From assembly GCF_902497745.1 (NCBI RefSeq), contig NZ_CABVHJ010000029.1:1-64000 (forward strand): a stretch of 64,000 nucleotides of DNA. Reading direction: 5' to 3'. Origin of the DNA: Pseudomonas fluorescens (lineage in GTDB: Bacteria > Pseudomonadota > Gammaproteobacteria > Pseudomonadales > Pseudomonadaceae). Each line of letters opens with the position of its first letter. Within the stretch, counting starts at the first letter, position 1. A model generated the notes under the pieces. That model made no database searches. It was not told the DNA's origin and worked only from the letters and a program-made list of their open reading frames with translations. The translations under genes were made by a program, and so were the position numbers. This document shows, piece by piece, positions 32,119 to 43,222 of this stretch.

Positions 32119-33168
32119 TTAGCCCGCCAACGTTGCGTTGTCGATCACGAAGCGATATTTCACGTCGCCCTTGAGCATGCGCTCGTAGGCGTCGTTGATC
32201 TGGTCGGCGCGGATCAGTTCGATGTCGGAGACGATGCCGTGCTCGGCGCAGAAATCGAGCATTTCCTGGGTTTCAGGGATGCCGCCGATCATCGAACCGG
32301 CAATCGTGCGGCGCTTCATGATCAGGTTGAACACGTTTGGCGACGGGTGCGAGGTGGCCGGGGCACCGACCAGCGTCAACGCACCATCGCGCTTGAGCAG
32401 CAGCAGAAATGCGTCGAGATCGTGCGGCGCGGCGACGGTATTCAGGATCAAGTCGAAACTCTTGGCGTGCGCGGCCATTTCCTCGGCATTGCGCGACACC
32501 ACAACCTCATCGGCACCAAGCGCTTTGGCCGCTTCGCGTTTGGATTCAGAGGTAGTGAATGCGACAACGTGGGCGCCCAGAGCGTGAGCCAGTTTGATGC
32601 CCATGTGGCCGAGGCCACCGATGCCAACCACGCCGACTTTCTTGCCCGGTCCCGCATTCCAATGACGCAGCGGCGAGTAAGTGGTGATACCGGCACACAG
32701 CAGCGGTGCGACGGCGGCCAGTTGCGCCTCAGGGTGGCGGATGCGCAGGACGTAGCGTTCATGCACGACGATGTTTTGCGAGTAGCCGCCCAGCGTCCAG
32801 CCCGGTGCGTCCGGGGTCGGGAAGTTGTAGGTGCCGATCATGCCGTCGCAGTAGTTTTCCAGACCGCTTTCGCAGTCATCGCAATGTTTGCAGCTGTCGA
32901 CGATGCAACCGACGCCGACCAGATCACCGACCTTGTAGTCCGCGACATGCGCGCCGACGGCCGATACGCGACCGACGATTTCGTGCCCCGGTACGCACGG
33001 GAACTGCGTACCCGCCCATTCGGCGCGCACCTGGTGCAGGTCGGAATGGCAGATGCCACAGAACGCGATGTCGATCTGCACATCATGGGCGGCCGGCGCG
33101 CGGCGCTTGATCTGCATCGGCTCAAGGGGTTTGTCGCCCGCGTGGGCACCGTAGGCTTGAACAAGCAT
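32119..33168 (-). CDS. Zinc-dependent NAD(P) alcohol dehydrogenase (cinnamyl-alcohol type)
   Basis: The 349-residue medium-chain dehydrogenase has the catalytic zinc ligands FCGICHSDLH and GHE. The structural zinc cluster is CKHCDDCESGLENYC, and the Rossmann loop VGIGGLGHMGIKLAHALGA favours NADP. The YahK/CAD family reduces a broad range of aldehydes. I start it at ATG 33168, with GAGGA upstream; another ATG at 33201 opens the same frame with a weaker site. The gene is single and divergent from the galactose dehydrogenase gene. Confidence 0.9.
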   Translation of the reverse strand: MLVQAYGAHAGDKPLEPMQIKRRAPAAHDVQIDIAFCGICHSDLHQVRAEWAGTQFPCVPGHEIVGRVSAVGAHVADYKVGDLVGVGCIVDSCKHCDDCESGLENYCDGMIGTYNFPTPDAPGWTLGGYSQNIVVHERYVLRIRHPEAQLAAVAPLLCAGITTYSPLRHWNAGPGKKVGVVGIGGLGHMGIKLAHALGAHVVAFTTSESKREAAKALGADEVVVSRNAEEMAAHAKSFDLILNTVAAPHDLDAFLLLLKRDGALTLVGAPATSHPSPNVFNLIMKRRTIAGSMIGGIPETQEMLDFCAEHGIVSDIELIRADQINDAYERMLKGDVKYRFVIDNATLAG

Positions 33169-33356
33169 GGGAACATCCTCAATCGGTTTGTCGTGAGGCA
33201 TTGTTTCTTTTCCAGCGCTGCGGGCACTAGTGCATTCCTGTGCAATCCTTGCCTGATCCTGTGCGTCGTTGTGACATTGCGCGGACAGACGCTCGTGGCA
33301 TTTGCAGGTAATCTCCCGGTTCACTGACGACAACAAAATCAAAACAGGAGTCATTG

Positions 33357-34283
33357 ATGCAACCAATCCGTCTCGGTCTGGTGGGCTACGGCAAAATTGC
33401 CCAGGATCAACACGTCCCGGCGATCCTCGCCAATCCCGCTTTCCGCCTGGTCTCCGTCGCCACCCAAGGCAAGCCTTGCGCTGGTGTAGAAAACTTCCAA
33501 TCCTTAAGTGAATTGCTGGAAAGCGGCCCGGAGGTGGATGCGATTGCCTTCTGCACGCCGCCGCAAGGGCGCTTCGCCCTGGTGCAGCAAGCACTGGCCG
33601 CCGGCAAACACGTGCTGGTTGAGAAGCCACCGTGCGCCACATTGGGCGAAGCGCTGGCCCTGGTCGATCAGGCTGCCGAGCAGGGCGTCAGTGCCTTGTT
33701 TGCCTGGCATTCACGCTACGCGCCCGGCATCGAAGCCGCCCGCGACTGGCTCGCCTCGCGCACTTTGCAAAGCGTGCAGATCGACTGGAAAGAAGACGTG
33801 CGCAAATGGCACCCCGGCCAGGCCTGGATCTGGCACCCCGGCGGCCTCGGTGTGTTCGATCCGGGGATCAATGCCTTGTCGATCGTCACTCATCTGCTTG
33901 CGCTGCCGCTGTTTGTCGAATCGGCTGAGCTGCGTGTGCCGAACAACTGCCAGTCGCCGATTGCCGCATCGATCAAAATGTCTGACGCGCGTCGTCTCGA
34001 TGTGCGCGCGGAGTTTGATTTTGATCATGGGCATGATGAGCTGTGGAGCATCGAGGTGCGTTGCGCTGAAGGCGTGTTGCGCCTGGATAACGGCGGGGCG
34101 CTGTTGAGCATCGATGGCGTGCGTCAAGCCGTGTCGGAGGAGGGCGAGTACGCGGCGGTGTATCGGCATTTTCAGCAGTTGATTGGCGACAAGGCCAGCG
34201 ATCTGGATGTGCAGCCGTTGCGGTTGGTGGCGGACAGTTTCTTTGTCGGCAGTCGGGTGTTGGTTGAGGCGTTTTACGATTAG
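33357..34283 (+). CDS. gal: D-galactose 1-dehydrogenase (Gfo/Idh/MocA family)
   Basis: The 308-residue enzyme oxidises D-galactose (and L-arabinose in relatives) to the lactone with NAD(P). From memory it closely matches the P. fluorescens galactose dehydrogenase, including PIRLGLVGYGKIAQDQH, the family EKPP motif, SVQIDWKEDVRKWHPGQAW and VADSFFVGSRV near the end. The ATG at 33357 has AGGAG six bases upstream. No lactonase, dehydratase or sugar transporter accompanies it, so downstream steps must lie elsewhere. Confidence 0.88.
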   Translation: MQPIRLGLVGYGKIAQDQHVPAILANPAFRLVSVATQGKPCAGVENFQSLSELLESGPEVDAIAFCTPPQGRFALVQQALAAGKHVLVEKPPCATLGEALALVDQAAEQGVSALFAWHSRYAPGIEAARDWLASRTLQSVQIDWKEDVRKWHPGQAWIWHPGGLGVFDPGINALSIVTHLLALPLFVESAELRVPNNCQSPIAASIKMSDARRLDVRAEFDFDHGHDELWSIEVRCAEGVLRLDNGGALLSIDGVRQAVSEEGEYAAVYRHFQQLIGDKASDLDVQPLRLVADSFFVGSRVLVEAFYD

Positions 34284-34392
34284 CGGGGCGGGCAACGTAT
34301 CCAGTCAATCGCTCTTTGCTTGTTTTACCTTTAACGCTCTATTGAAGACAGAACTGCGGGAACTGAAAAGCTCCCGCAGTCTGAATTTCTAC

Positions 34393-35319
34393 TTAGCGAT
34401 TGGCTTCGGCCAGACCTGCCTCAATGAAACGTACTGAGCTCTCCATTGCCTGTTGACCTTCTGGCAGCATGGCAGAGTAGAAGTGCCAGGCGTGGAACAT
34501 GGCAGGCCATACCTCGAGATTGACTCGGACACGGTTGTCCGCCAGGTGGGTGGCAAGCCGCATCGCGTCACTCAGCATCAATTCGTTCTCGCCAATCTGT
34601 ACCAGAATGGGTGGGAGTCCAGTGACGTCCGCGAAAACCGGCGATGCCAGAGGATGGTTGGCGAGTGTCTCGCCAAGGAATGTTCTAGCAAGAATATCCA
34701 GAACAGGCTTGGAATTCAGCGGATCCAGGCCCTCGCGGTTGCTCATAGAGGCGCCGGTGTGTTCGAGGTTTGCCCAAGGCGAGATCGAAGAACCCACCGC
34801 AGGTAACGCAAGCCCTTTGGATTTGGCAGCCACCATCACGCTTACAACCATTGCGCCGCCAGCCGACTCGCCGGAAAACGCGATTTTTTCAGCCGGGATT
34901 TTCTGCTCAAGCAACCACTCGTAGGCGCGCAGTGTGTCGTCGATGGAGGCGGGGAATTTGTGCTCCGGGGCCAGGCGGTAGTCAGGCATGTATACACGAG
35001 CACCCAGCATCTTCGCGTAGTTGCCACCTATGCCGTGGTAGCCATCTGGACGACCGACAATGTACGCCCCGCCATGGATGTACATCACAACTGCGTCGGT
35101 CTTGACTTCATCGGGTGTCACCAGGGTCCCTGGAACACCGCCCATGTCGACTGCTTCGAACCTGACGCCGGTGGGCGCTGGATTTTGCGCGAGCATTCTT
35201 GCGTAGGAGTCGCGGATATCGCTCATTTTCGTGGTGGTATCAATTCCTTTCAGCACAGGTACCAAATCGCTCAGGCTGTTGGCCCAGGTTTGAACGGCTG
35301 CTTTTACTTTCGTATTCAT
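34393..35319 (-). CDS. Alpha/beta hydrolase of the HSL (hormone-sensitive lipase) family
   Basis: Cytoplasmic esterase of 308 residues. The oxyanion-hole HGG starts at His82 (YIHGGAYIVGR), the nucleophile is Ser152 in GESAGG, and the late acid/His pair lies around ENELMLSD and PAMFHAWHFY. It has no signal peptide. It would hydrolyse short-chain esters. It is divergent from a LysR gene, with a palindrome at 35379 between them. Confidence 0.9.
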   Translation of the reverse strand: MNTKVKAAVQTWANSLSDLVPVLKGIDTTTKMSDIRDSYARMLAQNPAPTGVRFEAVDMGGVPGTLVTPDEVKTDAVVMYIHGGAYIVGRPDGYHGIGGNYAKMLGARVYMPDYRLAPEHKFPASIDDTLRAYEWLLEQKIPAEKIAFSGESAGGAMVVSVMVAAKSKGLALPAVGSSISPWANLEHTGASMSNREGLDPLNSKPVLDILARTFLGETLANHPLASPVFADVTGLPPILVQIGENELMLSDAMRLATHLADNRVRVNLEVWPAMFHAWHFYSAMLPEGQQAMESSVRFIEAGLAEANR

Positions 35320-35378
35320 AGTGATCTCGCTTGAAGGAGGGCATTGGATTTGCTAATTGAGATACTATTCTCTTGATT

Positions 35379-35395
35379 GGGGAATAGGGTTCCCC
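35379..35395. promoter_or_regulatory. Perfect inverted repeat, candidate LysR operator
   Basis: GGGGAA-N5-TTCCCC lies in the 120-bp region between the divergent esterase and LysR genes, 45 bases before the LysR start codon. Confidence 0.5.
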
Positions 35396-35439
35396 ATAGC
35401 AAGTGCCGTGGCGCCCGAACGTTGAGCGAGTGAGGAAGT

Positions 35440-36378
35440 ATGGAAATTCATAACCTGAACGATATCGCGGCTTTCGTGGGGTCGGTAAATGCCGGAAGCT
35501 TTACCGCGGCTGCCAAGCAATTAGGTCTCACTCGTTCGGCAGTGGGTAAATCGATTGTCAGGCTGGAAGCCAGATTGCAAGTGCGGTTACTCAACCGCAC
35601 AACCCGCAGTCTGAGCCTGACGGACGACGGGCAGGTACTCTACGAGCGCTGTGTTGGCATCCTTCAAGATCTTGACGATGTCGAGGATGCACTGGCGTTT
35701 CGTCGCTCGACACCCAGTGGGCGATTGCGTATGAGTTTGCCGGTCGCGCTGGGTAGGCTTCACGTTCTCCCCCACATCGAATGCTGTCTGAAGGACTGGC
35801 CTTCGCTAAGTGTCGACGTTACGTTTTCCGACCGACTGGTAGACCTCATTGATGAGGGGTTTGACCTGGCCATGCGTATTGGCCCGCCCAAAGAGGATTC
35901 TCGATTGCTGACACGCACCGTGGCGTACCAGCAGATGATCACCTGTGCTTCGCCCCAATATCTGGCTGAGCATCCACGGCCGCAAACGCCCGAAGAACTG
36001 TACACGCACGAATGTCTGCATTTCGTCAGCGGGGGACGATTGCTTCCATGGAATTTTCGAGTAGACGGCCAAGCGGTTGCCTTCACTCAAGGTGGGCGGC
36101 TACAGATGGACAGTGCGGAAGCGCTGCACGAGTGCGCGATGGCGGGCTTGGGTATTGCGACACTGCCGTCGTACGTGGTGAGCCACCAACTACGCAGCGG
36201 CAAGCTTATTCAACTGCTCGAGGAATATGCTGAGGCAGCAGAACCCATCCGTATCATCTATCCCAGCAAGCGACACCTTTCTCCCAAGATCCGACTGTTC
36301 ATCGATAAGCTCCTGGACGCGTGGTCGCCTTGCCCTCCGTGGGAACAATGTCCGGTTGATGATATTGGCGCTGTATGA
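35440..36378 (+). CDS. LysR family transcriptional regulator
   Basis: The 312-residue protein has an N-terminal helix-turn-helix (FVGSVNAGSFTAAAKQLGLTRSAVGKSIVRLEARLQVRLLNRTTRS) and a CrgA-like effector domain (DEGFDLAMRIGPPKEDSRLLTRTV). The ATG at 35440 has GAGGA very close upstream. It is divergent from the HSL-type esterase and probably controls it and itself. Confidence 0.88.
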   Translation: MEIHNLNDIAAFVGSVNAGSFTAAAKQLGLTRSAVGKSIVRLEARLQVRLLNRTTRSLSLTDDGQVLYERCVGILQDLDDVEDALAFRRSTPSGRLRMSLPVALGRLHVLPHIECCLKDWPSLSVDVTFSDRLVDLIDEGFDLAMRIGPPKEDSRLLTRTVAYQQMITCASPQYLAEHPRPQTPEELYTHECLHFVSGGRLLPWNFRVDGQAVAFTQGGRLQMDSAEALHECAMAGLGIATLPSYVVSHQLRSGKLIQLLEEYAEAAEPIRIIYPSKRHLSPKIRLFIDKLLDAWSPCPPWEQCPVDDIGAV

Positions 36379-36495
36379 AAAGGGCGGCTTATGCTCCCGG
36401 CGGAGCGGATAGTTGCAATGTCGTCAGGAGCGCTGAAAGAAGCATTGCAACCGATCACTCGGGTGCAGACGCTCAACCGCATCTGCACCCGCCGT

Positions 36496-37761
36496 TCAGA
36501 AACGATCGAGTCTGAAGCGTTCATCTGCCGTCAGATCTATAGCCTGATGCGTCGTTGCCGGCCGAGCCATCCGCACCACCATCTCCGCCGTCACCGCCGC
36601 CTGCGTCAGCCCCAGATGCTGATGCCCAAACGCAAGCAACACCTTGCCTTCACAAACTTGATCAATCACCGGCAACGAATCCGGCAACGACGGTCGAAAA
36701 CCCATCCACGGCGTCGCCGCTTCAGCACTCAGATCCTTGCGAAACAAACCCTGACTCAACCGATGCAACTGCCACGCGCGCTCCATGCTCGGTGGCTTCT
36801 CCAGACCGGCGAACTCGACGGTGCCGGCCAGGCGCAAGCCTTCGGACATCGGCGTCATGATGAATTTGCGCTCCAGTGAGGTGACGGGGAAGGGCAGTCG
36901 GTCGTGTTCCTGCGGCAGCATCAGGTGGTAACCGCGCTCGGTGTCCAGCGGTACTTTTTTGCCGGTGAGGGCGGCGGTGAGTTTCGCTGAGTGCGCACCA
37001 CAGGCGATCAGCACCCGGCTGGCCGTCAAACCACTCGATCCGGTGATCAGCGAAACACCGTGCTCCTGTACATAGCCGCCCTGAACCTGTTGCTGGACAA
37101 AACTCACGCCACTGGCCTTGGCTGCTTCGACCAGTTCACAGACCACGCGGTAGGGATCGATGAAATGCCCGGTGCGTGGGAAGAACAAGCCGCCCTGAAG
37201 CTGTTCGCTGAGTTGCGGCGCGGTATCGCGTATGGCAGCGGCCTGCCAGTAGTCGACCGGCACCTGCTGCTGATGCAGTCGAGTCTGTAATGCCTGGATT
37301 GCCTGACGCGATTCGGGACGTTCGAACACCAGTAACGAGCCATCGATCTTCAGCAAGTCGGGCCGCTGGATATCACCGAGCAGGCGTTGCCAGGCCTCAA
37401 GACTGCTTTCATTGAGCGCACGCAAGCCTGCCACGGTGTTCTGAAAAGGCGCCGGGCGCAGATTCAGCAACAACCGCGTGAACCACGGCAATGCGCGCGG
37501 CAGGTACTTCCAGTCCAGCCGCAGCGGCCCCATCGGGTCCATCAGCATGGCCGGCAAGCGCTTGAGGATGGACGCGTCAGCAATCGGAAACACCTGCTCG
37601 GTCGCCAGATGCCCGGCGTTGCCGAACGAGGCGCCGTGGCCGGGAGGCTGCGGATCGATCACCACCACGCGCAAACCCTGGCGGACCAGACGCAGTGCGC
37701 AGGCGACGCCGATGATGCCGGCGCCGACCACGGCGATGTCGTGGGAGACGTTATTCGCCAT
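36496..37761 (-). CDS. FAD-dependent D-hydroxyproline dehydrogenase (DadA-like)
   Basis: The 421-residue DadA-type flavoprotein has the FAD motif [16 protein letters not shown]. In this operon it most likely oxidises cis-4-hydroxy-D-proline to pyrroline-4-hydroxy-2-carboxylate, passing electrons to the respiratory chain. A single-subunit enzyme of this kind is known from P. putida, whereas P. aeruginosa uses a multi-subunit one. Its ATG at 37761 lies inside the end of the semialdehyde dehydrogenase gene (11-base overlap), implying coupled translation. It is the last gene of the operon. Confidence 0.85.
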   Translation of the reverse strand: MANNVSHDIAVVGAGIIGVACALRLVRQGLRVVVIDPQPPGHGASFGNAGHLATEQVFPIADASILKRLPAMLMDPMGPLRLDWKYLPRALPWFTRLLLNLRPAPFQNTVAGLRALNESSLEAWQRLLGDIQRPDLLKIDGSLLVFERPESRQAIQALQTRLHQQQVPVDYWQAAAIRDTAPQLSEQLQGGLFFPRTGHFIDPYRVVCELVEAAKASGVSFVQQQVQGGYVQEHGVSLITGSSGLTASRVLIACGAHSAKLTAALTGKKVPLDTERGYHLMLPQEHDRLPFPVTSLERKFIMTPMSEGLRLAGTVEFAGLEKPPSMERAWQLHRLSQGLFRKDLSAEAATPWMGFRPSLPDSLPVIDQVCEGKVLLAFGHQHLGLTQAAVTAEMVVRMARPATTHQAIDLTADERFRLDRF

Positions 37762-39343
37762 GGTGCTGCGCTTCCCTTTGCCCATCGAGCAGACGGCGTA
37801 ATTGCAGCGGATTGCCTTGTTTCAACGCGTCAGGCAGCAAGCTGTCGGGGAAATCCTGATAGCACACCGGTCGCAGGAAACGCAGGATCGCCGCCGTGCC
37901 GACGGATGTCGTGCGCGAGTCTGATGTTGCCGGGAACGGCCCGCCGTGAACCATTGCGTCACACACCTCCACCCCGGTTGGCCAGCCGTTGACCAGCAAG
38001 CGACCGGCCCTGCGCTCGAGCGTCGGCAGCAATGCACGCGCCTGTTCCAGGTCTTGGTCATCCAGATGCAATGTCACGGTCAACTGGCCTTCCAGGTGTT
38101 CGCTGACCTGACGGATTTCAGCCTCACTGCTGCATTGCACGATCAGCGCAGCCGCGCCGAACACTTCGGCTTGCAGCCTGTGATCGGTGAGAAAGTCGGC
38201 CGCTTCGGTGACGAATATGTGCGCCTGACACTGGTTCGGGCCGTTGCCGCTCTGACCAACACCCGCGATGTTCGCACTGGCATTCTCGGCCAACGCATTC
38301 ACGGCCGATTCGTAAGCGCTGAAAATGCCCGGTGTCAGCATCGTCTGTGCCGAACTGCGTTGAATGATCTCGCTGGTGGCGCTAATGAACCGGTCCAGCG
38401 CCGGTCCTTTCAAGGCAATGATCAAACCCGGGTTGGTACAGAATTGGCCAGCGCCCAGTGTCAGCGACGCCACAAACCCTTCAGCCAACGCCTGTGTGCG
38501 ATTGTCCAGCGCCGCCGGAAACAGCAGCACCGGATTGATTGAACTCATTTCCGCGTACACCGGAATCGGTTCCGGCCTGGCTTGCGCCGCTTGAATCAAC
38601 GCCAGGCCACCGCTGCGCGAACCGGTGAAACCCACCGCTTTGATCCGTGGATCAGTGACCAGCGCAATGCCCACTTCGCGGCCGGAGCCGTACAGCAACG
38701 AGAACACGCCATCCGGCAAGCCACAGGCTTTTACCGCCCGAGCGACCGCGCGGCCAACCAGTTCGCTGGTGCCGGGATGCGCGCTGTGCGCCTTGACGAT
38801 CACCGGGCAACCGGCGGCCAATGCTGACGCGGTGTCACCACCGGCCACGGAAAACGCCAGCGGGAAGTTGCTCGCGCCGAATACCGCGACCGGCCCCAGT
38901 GCAATCTGCCGTTGACGCAGATCCGCGCGCGGCAGCGGTTGGCGCTGCGGCTGCGCGCTATCGACGCGCACGTCCAGCCATTCACCGCCGCGGACGGTGC
39001 GGGCGAACATTCTCAATTGTTGGCAAGTACGCCCGCGTTCGCCCAGTAACCGTGCACGCGGCAGACCGCTTTCGGCATGGGCACGGTCAATCAGTTCATC
39101 GCCGAGGGCTTCGATTTCCTTGGCAATGCTTTCAATAAATTCGGCGCGGACGTTCAGTGCTGTCTCGCGATAATCATCGAGCGCTACCCAGGCCAGCGCG
39201 CAGGCCTGTTCGACATGCTCGGCCGACCCACCGGCATACCCCGGTTCCAGCGCTTCATTCGTGGCCGGATTGATCCCGCGAACAGCCTCTCGATTGCCCG
39301 CAATGGATTGCTGCCCGATCAGCATGTAGCCCGTCAGAGTCAT
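37751..39343 (-). CDS. 2,5-dioxovalerate (alpha-ketoglutarate semialdehyde) dehydrogenase
   Basis: The 530-residue aldehyde dehydrogenase of the KGSADH group completes hydroxyproline breakdown by oxidising ketoglutarate semialdehyde to 2-oxoglutarate with NAD(P). It contains [30 protein letters not shown], the general-base Glu in YAEMSSINP and the nucleophile Cys in [12 protein letters not shown]. The ATG at 39343 has AGGAAG upstream; the frame extends upstream to 39484 without family similarity. It lies between the deaminase and D-hydroxyproline dehydrogenase genes. Confidence 0.9.
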   Translation of the reverse strand: MTLTGYMLIGQQSIAGNREAVRGINPATNEALEPGYAGGSAEHVEQACALAWVALDDYRETALNVRAEFIESIAKEIEALGDELIDRAHAESGLPRARLLGERGRTCQQLRMFARTVRGGEWLDVRVDSAQPQRQPLPRADLRQRQIALGPVAVFGASNFPLAFSVAGGDTASALAAGCPVIVKAHSAHPGTSELVGRAVARAVKACGLPDGVFSLLYGSGREVGIALVTDPRIKAVGFTGSRSGGLALIQAAQARPEPIPVYAEMSSINPVLLFPAALDNRTQALAEGFVASLTLGAGQFCTNPGLIIALKGPALDRFISATSEIIQRSSAQTMLTPGIFSAYESAVNALAENASANIAGVGQSGNGPNQCQAHIFVTEAADFLTDHRLQAEVFGAAALIVQCSSEAEIRQVSEHLEGQLTVTLHLDDQDLEQARALLPTLERRAGRLLVNGWPTGVEVCDAMVHGGPFPATSDSRTTSVGTAAILRFLRPVCYQDFPDSLLPDALKQGNPLQLRRLLDGQREAQHHGE

Positions 39344-39413
39344 GGTGTCTTCCTGAAAAAAAGGGAGGCCTGCCGCGTAGCACAACGCATCGAGGCAGGT
39401 GAGGAGGCGTTGA

Positions 39414-40361
39414 TCAGGCGAAATTCTGTTCCGCCGACCAGTTCTCGTACCAATGACGGAACAGCGCATACTGCTTCTCGGCATAACGCCGCTGCGAGTC
39501 GCTCAACGCATCGGTTTCGTTGAAGTGCAGGGTGTATTCCTTGTCGCCGTTGAGCACCATCAAATGCTTGTAATACAGCACCAGATCGCAGCCTTCATCG
39601 AATGACGACAGCACCGCCAGCGCCGATTCCAGCTCCCGCGCCTGACGACGGGCCTTGGCATCCCCATTGGCCGCTTGCTTGCTCAGCGCTACCAGTTGCA
39701 GCACCTCGCGGGGCAGGGCGTTGCCGATACCGGTGATCGCGCCGGTGGCGTTGCAGTTGACGAAACCGTGCACCACTTGTGTGTCGACACCGACCATCAA
39801 GGTCACGTCATCGTCTTTGGAGGTGATGTTTTCCGCGGCATAACGCAGGTCGGCACCACCGCCGAACTCCTTGAAACCGATCAGGTTCGGGTGCTCGCGA
39901 CGCAGTTCGAAGAACAGGTCAGCGCGAGTGGCGAAGCCGTAGTAGGGACTGTTGTAGATCACCGCCGGAAGGTTCGGCGCAGCTTGCAGGATCGCTGCAA
40001 AGTGGGCTTTTTGCGCGGCTGGCGAAGCACCACGGGACAGCACACGTGGAATCACCATCAAACCTTGCGCGCCGACTTTCGCCGCGTGCGCTGCATGGGA
40101 AACCGCTTCACGGGAATTCACCGCGCCGGTGCCGACAATCGTTGGAATCCCGGCAGCGACCAGACGCGCCACGCCTTCCTGCCGTTCAGCCTCGGTGAGC
40201 AACGGCCAGTCGCCCATCGAACCGCAATAAACCACGGCGCTCATGCCGATATCGATCAGCTCGCGACCCTTGGCCACCAGGGCATCGAAGTCCGGTTTGC
40301 GCTGGGCGGTGCACGGGGTCATCAGGGCCGGCATGCAACCGGTGAAGATGTTGTCGCTCAT
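39414..40361 (-). CDS. Pyrroline-4-hydroxy-2-carboxylate deaminase (DapA family)
   Basis: The 315-residue TIM-barrel Schiff-base enzyme of the DHDPS/NAL superfamily has Lys164 in IGFKEFGG as the likely Schiff-base lysine and the conserved Tyr near 140 (YNSPYYG). In hydroxyproline operons it converts pyrroline-4-hydroxy-2-carboxylate to ketoglutarate semialdehyde plus ammonia. The ATG at 40361 has AAGGAG nine bases upstream. Assignment within the superfamily rests on the operon context. Confidence 0.88.
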   Translation of the reverse strand: MSDNIFTGCMPALMTPCTAQRKPDFDALVAKGRELIDIGMSAVVYCGSMGDWPLLTEAERQEGVARLVAAGIPTIVGTGAVNSREAVSHAAHAAKVGAQGLMVIPRVLSRGASPAAQKAHFAAILQAAPNLPAVIYNSPYYGFATRADLFFELRREHPNLIGFKEFGGGADLRYAAENITSKDDDVTLMVGVDTQVVHGFVNCNATGAITGIGNALPREVLQLVALSKQAANGDAKARRQARELESALAVLSSFDEGCDLVLYYKHLMVLNGDKEYTLHFNETDALSDSQRRYAEKQYALFRHWYENWSAEQNFA

Positions 40362-40416
40362 TGTTTTAACTCCTTGGCACATCATTCAAATTGAGGTGAA
40401 AAGTCAGCGCGGTGGC

Positions 40417-41343
40417 TCAGATGCCCCACGCGAACGGGTCTGCTTCGTCGATCAGCAAGGTGCTGTCGGCGGTCATGTAAGCGCGGCCAGTGATGAACGG
40501 GCGGACTCGTTCGCCGTCCCATTCGAAGCGGCCTTCGAACTGGCTGCCGGTGATGCTCGCCTGCACCCAGGTTGCGCCGGGCTGCAGCTTGTCGTCGGCG
40601 GCCAGACAGGCGAGTTTGGCGCTGGTGCCGGTGCCGCACGGCGAGCGGTCGTAGGCTTTTCCGGGGCACATGACAAAGTTGCGGCTGTCTGCTTCGTCGT
40701 CATCGGCGAACAGTTCGACGTGATCGATGACGGCTCCGTCCTCGCCATAAATGCCCTGGTCTTCAAGGGCTTTGAGCATCGCCCAGGTGTAGGCGGTGAG
40801 GTGTTCGACGCTGTCCATGGTCAGTGTCTGGCCGTGCTCGGAGACAAGGAAAAACCAGTTGCCGCCATAGGCGATATCACCGAATACACGACCGAATCCC
40901 GGCACATCAACGGGCACCTGCTTGCGATGGCGGTAGGCGGGGACGTTGCCCAGGGTGACGGTTCCGTCGTCATGCAACGTCGCGCTGACCGGGCCGACTG
41001 GCGTGTCGATCTTGTGGATGCCCGGTTGGATTTTCCCCAAGTACTGCAACGAATTGATCAGGCCGATGGTGCCGTGGCCGCACATGCCCAGATAACCGGC
41101 GTTGTTGAAGAAGATCACCCCGCAGGTGGCGTCCGCTGAGACCGGCTCGCAATACAGCGCGCCGACCAGCACATCGTTGCCGCGCGGTTCTAACAGGCAG
41201 GCGCGGCGCCATTGATCATGCTCAGTGCGCAGCGCATCGCGTTTTTCCACCATAGTGTTGCCGGGCAGATCGGGGAAGCCGTTCATCACCAGGCGCGTCG
41301 GTTCACCGCCGGTGTGGGAATCAATGACGTGTAGTTCTTTCAT
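40417..41343 (-). CDS. 4-hydroxyproline 2-epimerase (proline racemase family)
   Basis: The 308-residue cofactor-independent epimerase interconverts trans-4-hydroxy-L-proline and cis-4-hydroxy-D-proline. Both catalytic cysteines are present, Cys88 in GMCGHGTIG and Cys236 in SPCGTGTSA. This excludes the related trans-3-hydroxyproline dehydratases, which replace one Cys by Thr. The N-terminal [15 protein letters not shown] is typical. The ATG at 41343 lies 22 bp after the permease stop. Confidence 0.93.
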   Translation of the reverse strand: MKELHVIDSHTGGEPTRLVMNGFPDLPGNTMVEKRDALRTEHDQWRRACLLEPRGNDVLVGALYCEPVSADATCGVIFFNNAGYLGMCGHGTIGLINSLQYLGKIQPGIHKIDTPVGPVSATLHDDGTVTLGNVPAYRHRKQVPVDVPGFGRVFGDIAYGGNWFFLVSEHGQTLTMDSVEHLTAYTWAMLKALEDQGIYGEDGAVIDHVELFADDDEADSRNFVMCPGKAYDRSPCGTGTSAKLACLAADDKLQPGATWVQASITGSQFEGRFEWDGERVRPFITGRAYMTADSTLLIDEADPFAWGI

Positions 41344-41365
41344 GAATAGATCCCGTTGGATGATT

Positions 41366-42991
41366 TCAGTAGGCGCCGGCAGGGCGCGCAGAAACGGTCG
41401 AGGCAGGGGCGGTGACTTCGCTTTCCTCATCGTCCTCTTCCAGACGCAGCAGGTGCGCCGGCACGCCGGTCGCCGCGCCCCAGTAATAAATGCCAGTGGC
41501 ACAGGCTGCGACGACGATGGTGTCGAACGGATGGGCGAGGATGCCGAGGCCACCGAAGGTGCCGAGTTTCGACAGCACGATGGTCACCGCGTAGAAGGCG
41601 ATCAGCCACGCAGAGGAACGCACCTGACGGGCCAGATTCAGGTGAGCGGTCGGCACAAACCGACCGCAGAGCAGGTACACCACGAACATCAGGATTTGCA
41701 GGCCGAGCAGCCAGGAAACGGTGTTCCAGCCCGACCAGTAGACGATCAGCGCGGCGATGATGAACGACACCGGTCCGAGCAGACCCATGCACTTGACCCG
41801 GAACGGCCGCGGCATGTCTGGCGCATTGCGGCGCAGCGCGGCCACGGACACGGGGGCCACGGCGTAGCTCAGCACCAGCGCGGCGGAGACCACGTTGATC
41901 AGCGCCTCCCACGACGGGAACGGCAGGGTCCAGAACACCGACAGGGCAAACGTCAGCCACAGCGCCGGGCGAGGGATGCCAGACTTCTCATCGATATGGG
42001 TGAAGACCTTGAAAAACGTCCCGGTCTGCGCCCAGCCGTAGATCACGCGGGGAGTGGCGTTCATGTAAATATTGCCGCAGCCGCTCGGCGAGATCACCGC
42101 ATCGGCGACCACCAGGTACGCCAGCCAGCCAACGCCCAGCGCCAGGGCGATGTCGCGGTAAGGCAGAGCAAATTCCTTGCTGATACCGGCCCAGCCGTTG
42201 GCGAGCATTTCGGTCGGGATGCTGCCGAGAAAGGCCATTTGCAGCAGCACGTAAATCAGCGTCGACAGCAGCACCGAGAGGATCAGTGCAATGGGAATGG
42301 TGCGCTGCGGATTCTTCACTTCGCTGGCCACCGAGATGATCGGCGTCAGACCCAGATAAGCGAAAATGATCCCGCCCGCCGACACCGCCATTTCCACACC
42401 CGACAGGCCGAACGGGGCGAAACCCTGTACCTCGAAATTGGCCGGTTTGAAAAAGGTGAACAGCACACCGATCACCAGCAGCGGCACAATGAACTTGAAC
42501 ACGCTGACCAGATTGTTGGCCTTGGCGAAGGTCTTCACGCTGCGGTAGTTGAGCAGGAAGAAAACGCAGAGCAAACCGAACTGCACCATCCAGCCCAGAA
42601 TCGTCGGATCGCCAGTGCCAGCCTTGGTCAGGCCGGGAAACCACGCCGCCGCGTATTGGCGCGAAGCAACCACTTCGATCGCCACGAGACTGGAAAACGC
42701 GATCAGGGTGATGAAACCCATCAAGTAGCCGAGCAACGGCCCGTGGGAGTACACCGGGTAACGCACCACGCCACCGGCACGCGGTAATGCCGCGCCCAGC
42801 TCGCAGTAAACGATGCCCAGCAACAACACGGCAAAGCCGCCCAGTAGCCAGGAAAAAATCCCCGCCGGCCCGGCAATCGCGGACACATGACTGGCCGCGA
42901 ACAACCAGCCGGAACCGAAGATCGCCCCCAGCCCGATAAATGTGAGGTCGATCAGTGAAAGCTGTTTTTTGAACTTGCCTTGGCCTGACAT
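41366..42991 (-). CDS. APC family amino acid permease (probable hydroxyproline uptake)
   Basis: The 541-residue membrane protein has about 12-14 predicted segments. It begins with the APC-type first helix [27 protein letters not shown] and has a long charged C-terminal tail (EEDDEESEV). As the first gene of the hydroxyproline operon it is the likely importer of 4-hydroxyproline; substrate is inferred from context. The 231-bp gap before the divergent regulator must hold the operon promoter. Confidence 0.85.
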   Translation of the reverse strand: MSGQGKFKKQLSLIDLTFIGLGAIFGSGWLFAASHVSAIAGPAGIFSWLLGGFAVLLLGIVYCELGAALPRAGGVVRYPVYSHGPLLGYLMGFITLIAFSSLVAIEVVASRQYAAAWFPGLTKAGTGDPTILGWMVQFGLLCVFFLLNYRSVKTFAKANNLVSVFKFIVPLLVIGVLFTFFKPANFEVQGFAPFGLSGVEMAVSAGGIIFAYLGLTPIISVASEVKNPQRTIPIALILSVLLSTLIYVLLQMAFLGSIPTEMLANGWAGISKEFALPYRDIALALGVGWLAYLVVADAVISPSGCGNIYMNATPRVIYGWAQTGTFFKVFTHIDEKSGIPRPALWLTFALSVFWTLPFPSWEALINVVSAALVLSYAVAPVSVAALRRNAPDMPRPFRVKCMGLLGPVSFIIAALIVYWSGWNTVSWLLGLQILMFVVYLLCGRFVPTAHLNLARQVRSSAWLIAFYAVTIVLSKLGTFGGLGILAHPFDTIVVAACATGIYYWGAATGVPAHLLRLEEDDEESEVTAPASTVSARPAGAY

Positions 42992-43222
42992 GGCATCGCC
43001 TTCTTGTGAGTTATTGGATAGGCAGTTGTGTCACTGGGACGGCCAGACTTTGAACTTATCAACGGTGGGGCGATTGATGTTTTACGTCGGCTTCGATGAC
43101 GAAATCAGCACAGTCGCGCTGGCGAAACATGGCCCTCGACAGGTCTTGAGCGATGCTGCAATCTGCACGCGAAGGCCGCATGGCGGGCGCTTCGTCCATC
43201 CACGTTACGAGAGGAATCTTTG

